This document shows positions 6,908-12,863 of a stretch of 12,863 bases of DNA, piece by piece. Position numbers and translations under genes: made by a program. Within the stretch, counting starts at the first letter, position 1. Every line of letters starts with the position of its first letter. Source of the DNA: Flectobacillus sp. (GTDB taxonomy: Bacteria; Bacteroidota; Bacteroidia; Cytophagales; Spirosomataceae); contig JARXAV010000205.1 of the NCBI GenBank assembly GCA_029865665.1, positions 1 to 12,863 of the forward strand, written 5' to 3'. The notes under the pieces are model-generated. The model was given only the letters and a program-made list of their open reading frames with translations, did not search any database and was not told the origin of the DNA.

Positions 6908-7633
6908 TTACAACTGTTTGATTTTGATATTTCTAAACCATACTTTGTTACCGTGGTCTTGAAAAACAATATGTCCTTTAGTGAATGTACCCCAGTTTTC
7001 CATTCCTTTGAATTTGCTGTTTGCTACTAAGGCTTTATATTCATCGCTATGAATGTTGTATTCAATCACCATGCGACCGTTCAGATACAATTTAACGAGT
7101 CCATTTTTCTGAGAAATCATGGCATGATTCCACTCGCCAACTGGTTTTACGTTTTCGGGTGCATACTTAATTAAGTCGTACAAATTACCTGCACGGTGTT
7201 TATCAATTTTACCATCTGCATGACCTTCGTTATCCAATACTTGAAATTCCGGCCCTGTGTTCCAAGAATAAGGATGTTTTTGAGCATCGTCTTCTTGAGA
7301 ATTAAAAATAATTCCAGAGTTTCCTCCTTCTGAAATTTTCCAATCACATACAAACACAAAGTTTTCATACACTTCGTCCGTCGTAATTTCGCCTCCGCCT
7401 TTAGCGTTCCAGCCATCCATGACGCTATTATCCAACATAATGGCATCGTCCGATACTTTCCATGCAGTGCCTAAATCTTTCTTGTTAAAATTTCTCCAAC
7501 CATTCAAGGTTTTACCATCGAAAAGTAATTTCCAGCCTTGTTTTTGCTCTTTGGGGGTTAAAGAGTTTAGTTTTTGAGCTTGAATCGAAAAAGAAGTGAC
7601 AAAACAAGCCACGATTACACAAAGTTTTTTCAT
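6908..7633 (-). CDS. Secreted DUF1080 / 3-keto-disaccharide hydrolase-like protein
   Basis: The 241-residue product starts with a signal peptide: MKK, a hydrophobic core, and a likely signal peptidase I site at SIQA-Q (residues 16-20). C10 in I-V-A-C weakly resembles a lipobox, but hydrophobic sequence continues past it, so I favour export to the periplasm. The rest is one DUF1080 domain, a lectin/glucanase-like beta-sandwich: G-W-K-L-L-F-D-G-K-T-L-N-G-W (33-46), W-K-I-S-E-G-G-N-S-G-I (98-108), the N-T-G-P-E-F-Q-V-L-D segment, and the C-terminal strand ...F-R-N-I-K-I. Characterised members hydrolyse 3-keto-glycosides during sugar breakdown, but many paralogues have no tested substrate. The partners usually found with it (oxidoreductases, sugar-isomerase-like proteins) are absent; it is a single-gene unit. 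Confidence 0.9.
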   Translation of the reverse strand: MKKLCVIVACFVTSFSIQAQKLNSLTPKEQKQGWKLLFDGKTLNGWRNFNKKDLGTAWKVSDDAIMLDNSVMDGWNAKGGGEITTDEVYENFVFVCDWKISEGGNSGIIFNSQEDDAQKHPYSWNTGPEFQVLDNEGHADGKIDKHRAGNLYDLIKYAPENVKPVGEWNHAMISQKNGLVKLYLNGRMVIEYNIHSDEYKALVANSKFKGMENWGTFTKGHIVFQDHGNKVWFRNIKIKQL

Positions 7634-7667
7634 TTTAAAAATGATTAATAGCTATTAAGTAAGAATG

Positions 7668-7675
7668 CAAAATTA
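7668..7675 (-). promoter_or_regulatory. Predicted -7 element of the DUF1080 gene
   Basis: The minus strand reads TAATTTTG, an exact TAnnTTTG match, 34 bp before the ATG at 7633. No clear TTG lies about 20 bp upstream, so the -33 contact may be poor. Confidence 0.45.
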
Positions 7676-7742
7676 TGAATTTTAAATTTTGAACGATTAC
7701 TTGTTAACTGAATGAATGTTAATTGAGTGATTGGGACGGAGA

Positions 7743-7784
7743 TGTGTAAAAGTGTATAGTTTAACGTTTAAAGCATTTTACACA
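7743..7784. repeat. Inverted repeat TGTGTAAAA...TTTTACACA
   Basis: Perfect 9-bp arms (7743-7751 and 7776-7784) flank a 24-bp centre that contains a second small inverted repeat, TTTAA/TTAAA (7760-7764 and 7768-7772). It lies in the divergent spacer, about 110 bp upstream of the DUF1080 start. It could be an operator or a cruciform. There is no T-run and no gene end nearby for a terminator. Confidence 0.5.
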
Positions 7785-8029
7785 AAATAAGATTTCTGTC
7801 TTTAGCTTTCGGCCGCTCATAAACTTTTCATTTCCCACACACCTTTCGTCAACAAAAGTATAAATTTCAAATTAGAAGACTATTCTGACTTATCGTTGCT
7901 CGGAATTTACGATTATTCTTGTCTTTCTACGAAGATTCGGCAAAAATTTCGGAAATTGCGATTCTTTTGCTTTTTCAGAGAATGAAGAAGCGAATTTACG
8001 TGTTGAACATATCTAAAATACCATTCCAA

Positions 8030-9268
8030 ATGAAGTTACATCGCTCTTTGACTGACGCTGTGGTTACGACCCTCCAAGAAGTTTTCGTAAATAAACGTCA
8101 GGCAGACCGTGCTATTGAATACATATTAAAATCAAATAAGAAATGGGGTGCAAGAGATCGTGGATTTATTGCTGAAAACACCTACGAAATTGTTCGCTGG
8201 TGGAGATTACTCACATTTGTGATTGATGCTCCTGCCGCTATTGAAGACTTAGAACGTACTCATTTTTATCATTGTTTAGGGGCTTGGCTCTTATTAAAGG
8301 AACGCCATGCTGGTTATGAAGCCTCTTTAAGAACGTTACCAGAATGGACAGAATTTGAAAGTTTAGACGTAACTGCGATGAACGAGCGTTATGAAGAAGC
8401 TCGTCAAACTAGAAAAATCATTGAGTCGATTCCTGATTGGATGGACGAATTGTGTGAGAAAGAATTGGGTACTGCTTGGGATAAGGAATTAATGGCGATG
8501 AACGAGCCTGCTCCCGTGGTATTACGTGCCAATGCACTTAAAACAAACCGTTCGTATTTACAAGATTTATTAGAGGAAGAAGAAATTGAGAGTTCTATCA
8601 ATAACGAAGCCCCTGATGCGGTTATCTTGAGAGGTCGCCCGAATGTATTCAGAACGGAATTTTTTAAAGAAGGCTTTTTTGAAGTACAGGATACTGGCTC
8701 TCAATTGATTGCTCCTTTCTTGGACGTACAACCTGGTATGCGTGTAATTGATGCCTGTGCTGGTGCAGGAGGAAAAACCTTACATCTTGCGGCTCTGCTG
8801 CAAAACAAAGGACGTATCATTTCAATGGATGTAGAAGAGCGTAAATTACTAGAATTACAAAAACGTGCCAAACGTGCTGGAGCCACCAATATCGAAACTA
8901 AATTGATTGAAGGCAAAACCATCAAGCGTTTACAAGATTCGGCAGATCGTTTGTTATTGGATGTACCATGTTCGGGTTTGGGTGTGTTACGTCGTAATCC
9001 TGATGCTAAATGGAAAATCACTCCTGAGTTTATTGATAACCTCCGCCTCGTTCAGTGGGATATATTAAGTAGGTATTCTGCCATGTTGAAAAAGGGTGGG
9101 AAAATGGTTTTTGCCACTTGTAGTATTTTACCTTCTGAAAGTGAAAATCATGTACAACGTTTATTAGCAGAACAACCTGATAAATGGGAATTGTTAAAAG
9201 AACATCGTACCTCCCCTGCTGAGGATGGCTATGATGGTTTTTACATGGCTTGTTTATTAAAGAAATAA
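8030..9268 (+). CDS. RsmB/NOP2-family RNA (cytosine-5) methyltransferase
   Basis: It is an S-adenosylmethionine-dependent enzyme that methylates C5 of a cytosine in RNA, most likely 16S rRNA as in RsmB (E. coli Fmu). Counted from the ATG at 8030 it has 412 residues: a helical N-terminal part (about 1-140), a linker domain, and the Rossmann methyltransferase domain from about 218. Motifs are DACAGAGGKT (241-250, SAM binding), DVPCSGLG (311-318, C314) and FATCSI (362-367, C364); the two cysteines are the release and catalytic pair of this family. The open frame extends upstream to a TTG at 7919, but the added 37 residues are unlike homologues, which begin near M-K-L-H-R. The exact rRNA position cannot be told from the sequence. 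A terminator follows 7 bp after the stop. Confidence 0.93.
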   Translation: MKLHRSLTDAVVTTLQEVFVNKRQADRAIEYILKSNKKWGARDRGFIAENTYEIVRWWRLLTFVIDAPAAIEDLERTHFYHCLGAWLLLKERHAGYEASLRTLPEWTEFESLDVTAMNERYEEARQTRKIIESIPDWMDELCEKELGTAWDKELMAMNEPAPVVLRANALKTNRSYLQDLLEEEEIESSINNEAPDAVILRGRPNVFRTEFFKEGFFEVQDTGSQLIAPFLDVQPGMRVIDACAGAGGKTLHLAALLQNKGRIISMDVEERKLLELQKRAKRAGATNIETKLIEGKTIKRLQDSADRLLLDVPCSGLGVLRRNPDAKWKITPEFIDNLRLVQWDILSRYSAMLKKGGKMVFATCSILPSESENHVQRLLAEQPDKWELLKEHRTSPAEDGYDGFYMACLLKK

Positions 9269-9275
9269 GAATTGG

Positions 9276-9304
9276 AGACTTCGCAAATTGCGAAGTCTTT
9301 TTTT
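9276..9304 (+). terminator. Intrinsic terminator of the RNA methyltransferase gene
   Basis: AGACTTCGCAA (9276-9286) and TTGCGAAGTCT (9288-9298) form a perfect 11-bp stem around one central base (three or more unpaired in practice), directly followed by a T-run to 9304. It starts 7 bp after the stop codon. Confidence 0.93.
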
Positions 9305-9376
9305 GTGGCTCTTTATGAAATTACTTGGTGTTATCATATAGAGTGCGACACAACTTAGTAGAATTTTAATCCGTAA

Positions 9377-9409
9377 AAACCTTATAGGTTTTGAAAACCT
9401 ATAAGGTTT
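9377..9409. repeat. 33-bp perfect palindrome
   Basis: Arms 9377-9392 and 9394-9409 are perfectly complementary around G9393. Each arm itself contains a near-palindrome, AACCTTATAGGTT. It lies 72 bp beyond the methyltransferase terminator, outside any gene, with no T-run. It resembles the palindrome at 6825-6867 in sequence and setting, as a REP-like dispersed element would. Confidence 0.88.
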
Positions 9410-9669
9410 CGTTCCAAGAAGTTCTGTCGCAGTCTGTATCTATCTATTTACATATTTTCTACTTTTCAACGGCAAAAAATACAGGTTTATCTACACAATT
9501 TCTTAGCTCCTATCTATACGCTCACAAAACACTTAAATTATTTAATTCCATTTTTAGTCGTTTATCACATCATTCACTTTCACTATTTCAAGAAAAAAAA
9601 GGACATTAAAAAATCCTTAATATAGATGTAGGTACACATAATATTAGCCCCCTTGATTATAACGCTATG

Positions 9670-9703
9670 TTAATCTAAGACTAACACACGGCTTAATCTA
9701 GGA
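9670..9703 (+). promoter_or_regulatory. Paired direct repeats upstream of the SusC gene
   Basis: TTAATCTAAGA (9670-9680) and TTAATCTAGGA (9693-9703) match at 10 of 11 positions and start 23 bp apart, about two helix turns, so a dimeric regulator could bind the same face. They lie just upstream of the TAAGTTTG element at 9707-9714, and the -33 region falls between them. An activator that replaces a missing -33, or a repressor, would both fit. Confidence 0.5.
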
Positions 9704-9706
9704 TTG

Positions 9707-9714
9707 TAAGTTTG
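9707..9714 (+). promoter_or_regulatory. Predicted -7 element of the SusC gene
   Basis: TAAGTTTG matches TAnnTTTG exactly and would start transcription near 9720, about 25 nt before the ATG. No TTG lies 19-21 bp upstream. Confidence 0.5.
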
Positions 9715-9744
9715 TTCTTCAAATAAATCAAACTTCAATCAAAT

Positions 9745-12700
9745 ATGAAACTAAACTTTTTACCAACTAATGTATGCCTTTGGCTCATTACTTTTCTGAT
9801 GCTCGGAAATGTGGTAATGGCACAGGACAATGTAATTACGGGACAGGTTTCCGAACAAAACGGAACAGGTCTTGCGGGGGTTAACATTTTAATTAAAGGA
9901 ACAAGTAAGGGTACTGTAACAGGTGCAAATGGTAGCTACAAATTGACTGCTCCTAAAGATAAAGCAGTATTAGTTTTCCGTTACGTAGGTTTCACAACGC
10001 AGGAAGTACCTGTAAATAACCGCTCTGTTGTCAACGTAACATTGACAGAAGATACTCGTCAATTAGAAGAAGTATTAGTAACAACGGCTTTGGGTATCAA
10101 AAAAGACGTTCGTACTACGGGGGTTTCTATCCAAAGTATGGAAGGGGCTGCCATCACAAAAGCACGTGAACCAAACCCTATCAATGGTTTAGTAGGTAAG
10201 ATTGCAGGTTTAACAGTGGGTGCTTCTTCTGAATTATTAGGAAGTCCAGCCTTAATCCTTCGTGGTAATACCGATTTATTATTCGTTATCGACGGCGCTC
10301 CTATCAACTCAGATACTTGGAACATCAGTCCAGACGATATTGAAACTTATACGGTATTAAAAGGTGCATCGGCATCGGCTTTATACGGTTCTCGTGGTAA
10401 AAACGGAGCTATCTTAATTACGACAAAAAGAGGAACAAAAGACAAAAGAGGTTTCTCAGTAGAAGTAAATACGAGCCAAATGATGGAAAGTAGCTTCTTG
10501 ACAATTCCAGAAGTACAAGATTTATATGGCCCTGGTGACCACGGTGTTTACGCTTTCGGTAACGGACGTGGTACTGGATTAAATGATGCAGATTATGATG
10601 TTTGGGGGCCAAAATTCAGTGGACAGCTAATCCCGCAGTATGATAGCCCAGTGGTTGATGGTGCTTCATTTACGACTACTTTCCCAACTGGTAAATCTTT
10701 TACTAGTAATCGTCAGCCGACTCCTTTCACTGCTAGAGGTGCAAACAATTTAAGAAGATTTATTCAGACAGGTATTTTATCAACTAACAACGTCGCTATT
10801 TCTTCGGTAGGTGAAAAATATGACTTGCGTTTTTCAGTATCGCACAACTATCAAAAAGGACTAGTTCCTAATACTGAATTAAACAGTACGACTTTGAAAA
10901 TGACTACTGGGTACAACTTCTCAGACAGACTACGTTTTGAAGGAGATGTTCAAGTGAACAGACAATACACGCCAAACTATCCAGATGTTAACTATGGCCC
11001 TAACTCAATGATTTATAACATTATCCTTTGGGGTGGTGCTGACTGGGATATTGACCAAATGAAAAATTACTGGCAACCAGGTAAAGAAGGTATTCAACAA
11101 ATCTATGCAGAATATACTCGTTACAATAACCCGTGGTTTATGGCTAAAGAATGGTTGAGAGGTCACTACAAGACAGACATCATTGGTCAAACATCATTAC
11201 GTTACAAAATTGCAACTGGTATTGATGCAACTATCCGTACTCAGTTTTCGACATGGGGAATGTTAAGAAATGAGAAGTTACCTTATTCAATGACAACATA
11301 TGGTAGAGAAGAAGGACGTGGCGACTACCGTGAAGACCGTAGAAACCTATTCGACAGCAATACCGACTTATTGATTAAAGTAAACAAAAATATCACTCCA
11401 GACTTAGTGGTTAATGGTGTTGCAGGTGGTAACATTCGTGTATTTAACTACAATTCGAACTATACAAGTACAGATTACTTAAACGTTCCTGGTGTTTATA
11501 ACTTCGCTAACTCTGCCAATCCTGTAAAAGTTTCTAACTTCTTATCGGACATGCAGGTATATTCAGCTTATTACTCTGCTGACTTTACGTACAAGAACTT
11601 CTTGACGCTTTCGACAACGGGTCGTATGGATAAGCTTTCTACTTTACCAAAAGGAAACAATACCTACTTCTATCCATCAGTTGCTGTAAGTACCGTAATT
11701 TCTGACTATGTAACTTTACCAGACGCAATCAGTTTCTTGAAAGTTCGTGGGTCGTATGCCAACGTAAAAGATGGTCTTACACAAGAAAAAATTGGTTCAA
11801 CTCCAGGCTCGGCATTCCCTGTTGGTTATGGAGTGAATTATAACTCATCTTACGGAGGACCTTCTTACGAAAACTCGGCAGTTTATGAAACGCCGTTAGT
11901 TTATAACAATCAAACAGCTGCTTATTATACTAATACAATTAACAACGCCAACATTAAACCAAATAGTACTTCTCAAACGGAAATTGGTTTAGATGCTCGT
12001 TTCTTGAAAAACCGTTTATCGTTTGATGCAGCTTACTTCATCAGTGAAGATGGTCCAAGAATCTTTAGCTTGCCATTATCAACTACTTCTGGATACTCAT
12101 CTGCTTTAGTAAACGGTATCAAAACCCAGAAAAAAGGTATTGAACTTTCGTTAACAGGACAAGTAATCAAAGATTTACGTGGTTTTAACTGGTCTGTTTT
12201 GGCTAACTGGTCAACATACAAAGAAATCTTAACAGACATCTATCCTGGTATTACACAATTGCCTTCTTCTTATTTTGTAGGAAGCAGTAGTAATGCTCGT
12301 TTCGTCCAAATTGGTGATAGAATTGATGCTTACTACACTAGAACTTATGCACGCACAGCGGATGGAAAAATCATCAACGATGCAGGTGGTCGTCCGATTA
12401 TCAACCCTACCCCTCAATTTGTAGGAAATACGAACCCTGACTGGGTATGGGGTATCAACAACAAATTTTCGTACAAAGACTGGAACTTCAGCTTCCAATT
12501 TGACGGTCGTGTAGGCGGAGTAATTTCTGATTATGTTGAACAAAAATCATGGGCAGGTGGTCGTATCATCAATACAGTACAAGCAGATATGGGTATTGCA
12601 CGTGAACAAGATGTATTGGGTGTGAAATCATGGACTGGCGAAGGTGTTAGCATTGCAAATGGTGGTGCATTGAAATACGATGCACTTGGAAACATTACTA

Positions 12701-12863
12701 ACTTTAGCGAATTAACTTTTGTAACCAACACCACTAAAACATTCTTACAAGATTACGTAGCACGTACTTATGGATTTGACGGTGGAAACATGATGAGCCG
12801 TACCTTCGCTAAGTTACGTGAAATCACGATTGGTTATTCTTTACCACATTCATTAACGAAAAA
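9745..12863 (+). CDS. SusC/RagA-family TonB-dependent outer-membrane transporter (3' end cut by window)
   Basis: An uninterrupted frame of 1039 codons from the ATG at 9745 to the window edge. The signal peptide is residues 1-26, with cleavage at V-M-A before Q27. A carboxypeptidase-regulatory-like beta domain follows (about 30-105: G-Q-V-S ... L-A-G-V-N-I-L-I-K-G-T ... R-Y-V-G-F). The junction E-E-V-L-V (108-112) leads into the plug (about 115-230) with the family signatures FVIDGAPI (180-187), LKGASASALYGSRGKNGA (about 206-223) and ILITTKRG (about 224-231). The rest is the beta-barrel, rich in alternating aromatic strands. The end, K-L-R-E-I-T-I-G-Y-S-L-P, usually lies about 100 residues before the C-terminus. 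Such proteins import glycans or other large nutrients with a SusD-like lipoprotein, whose gene would be expected just past the edge. There is no N-terminal STN domain and no sigma/anti-sigma pair nearby, so control by a FecR-type relay is unlikely. Substrate unknown. Confidence 0.95.
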   Translation, partial: MKLNFLPTNVCLWLITFLMLGNVVMAQDNVITGQVSEQNGTGLAGVNILIKGTSKGTVTGANGSYKLTAPKDKAVLVFRYVGFTTQEVPVNNRSVVNVTLTEDTRQLEEVLVTTALGIKKDVRTTGVSIQSMEGAAITKAREPNPINGLVGKIAGLTVGASSELLGSPALILRGNTDLLFVIDGAPINSDTWNISPDDIETYTVLKGASASALYGSRGKNGAILITTKRGTKDKRGFSVEVNTSQMMESSFLTIPEVQDLYGPGDHGVYAFGNGRGTGLNDADYDVWGPKFSGQLIPQYDSPVVDGASFTTTFPTGKSFTSNRQPTPFTARGANNLRRFIQTGILSTNNVAISSVGEKYDLRFSVSHNYQKGLVPNTELNSTTLKMTTGYNFSDRLRFEGDVQVNRQYTPNYPDVNYGPNSMIYNIILWGGADWDIDQMKNYWQPGKEGIQQIYAEYTRYNNPWFMAKEWLRGHYKTDIIGQTSLRYKIATGIDATIRTQFSTWGMLRNEKLPYSMTTYGREEGRGDYREDRRNLFDSNTDLLIKVNKNITPDLVVNGVAGGNIRVFNYNSNYTSTDYLNVPGVYNFANSANPVKVSNFLSDMQVYSAYYSADFTYKNFLTLSTTGRMDKLSTLPKGNNTYFYPSVAVSTVISDYVTLPDAISFLKVRGSYANVKDGLTQEKIGSTPGSAFPVGYGVNYNSSYGGPSYENSAVYETPLVYNNQTAAYYTNTINNANIKPNSTSQTEIGLDARFLKNRLSFDAAYFISEDGPRIFSLPLSTTSGYSSALVNGIKTQKKGIELSLTGQVIKDLRGFNWSVLANWSTYKEILTDIYPGITQLPSSYFVGSSSNARFVQIGDRIDAYYTRTYARTADGKIINDAGGRPIINPTPQFVGNTNPDWVWGINNKFSYKDWNFSFQFDGRVGGVISDYVEQKSWAGGRIINTVQADMGIAREQDVLGVKSWTGEGVSIANGGALKYDALGNITNFSELTFVTNTTKTFLQDYVARTYGFDGGNMMSRTFAKLREITIGYSLPHSLTK

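Larger units (their letters stand above)
7634..8029. other. Divergent intergenic region, DUF1080 gene to RNA methyltransferase gene
   Basis: Nearly 400 bp without a convincing gene. It holds a -7 match for the minus-strand gene (7668-7675) and an inverted repeat (7743-7784). I find no confident promoter for the plus-strand gene; TAAATTTC at 7861-7868 is seven of eight but has no -33. The frame of the methyltransferase stays open from 7919 but without family resemblance. Confidence 0.5.
9269..9744. other. Gene-free region before the SusC gene
   Basis: It contains the methyltransferase terminator (9276-9304), a perfect palindrome (9377-9409) and the SusC promoter region with direct repeats (9670-9714). 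The piece 9410-9660 is pyrimidine-rich on the plus strand. It has a 72-codon open frame from a TTG at 9391 that begins inside the palindrome and has no protein-like features, so I do not annotate it. No RNA gene is recognisable. Confidence 0.55.

Noticed and set aside
7919..8029. 37-residue extension of the RNA methyltransferase from a TTG at 7919
   Set aside because: Homologues begin at the M-K-L-H-R segment encoded at 8030. The added part shows no family similarity and begins with a rare start codon.
9391..9609. 72-codon frame on the plus strand
   Set aside because: It starts with TTG inside a perfect palindrome, has low-complexity Ser/Leu/His composition and no recognisable domain. It is probably chance.
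9599..9618. AAGGA...TCCTT hairpin upstream of the SusC gene
   Set aside because: Only 5 bp of stem in an A-rich run, with no supporting context.

Overview
The window looks like an ordinary chromosomal segment of a Bacteroidota bacterium, most likely a cytophagalean of the Flectobacillus/Arcicella/Emticicia kind (genus-level guess, low confidence). The reasons are: an AT-rich genome with strong T/A third-base bias; start codons without clear Shine-Dalgarno sequences; several matches to the Bacteroidota promoter (-33 TTTG/TTG, about 20 bp, -7 TAnnTTTG); a separate atpD-atpC pair with a long beta and a very short epsilon subunit; and a SusC/RagA-type TonB-dependent transporter with a carboxypeptidase-regulatory-like N-terminal domain.

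Layout. 1-2024: promoter, atpD, a structured octamer-repeat spacer, atpC and a strong terminator. 2025-2782: a promoter and a DinB-fold DUF1569-like protein (+), ending at a hairpin shared with a convergent gene. 2781-4589 (-): class II fructose-bisphosphate aldolase with its own terminator, then a small PD-(D/E)XK-like protein of unknown role with its own -7 element. 4590-6632 (+): a cysteine biosynthesis pair, serine O-acetyltransferase followed by CysM-type O-acetylserine sulfhydrylase, closed by a bidirectional terminator. 6633-7633: a structured intergenic region and, on the minus strand, an exported DUF1080 (3-keto-disaccharide hydrolase-like) protein. 8030-9268 (+): an RsmB/NOP2-family RNA cytosine-5 methyltransferase with a terminator. 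9269-9744: a gene-free stretch with a perfect palindrome and a direct-repeat promoter region. 9745-12863 (+): a SusC-family outer-membrane transporter that runs off the right edge.

Functionally the window mixes housekeeping (ATP synthase, glycolysis/gluconeogenesis, cysteine synthesis, rRNA modification) with surface nutrient handling (DUF1080 hydrolase, SusC). The two cysteine genes act in sequence on serine, O-acetylserine and cysteine. The rest are mostly independent transcription units, each bounded by recognisable hairpins. I see no mobile element, phage, CRISPR array, tRNA or rRNA, and no clear new multi-gene system. The observations most worth a second look are non-coding: the octamer inverted repeat between atpD and atpC, two related long palindromes (6825-6867 and 9377-9409), a possible small transcript at about 6770-6870, and the paired direct repeats before the SusC gene. 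On the protein side they are the uncharacterised PD-(D/E)XK-like protein and the serine acetyltransferase that lacks the CysK-docking tail.
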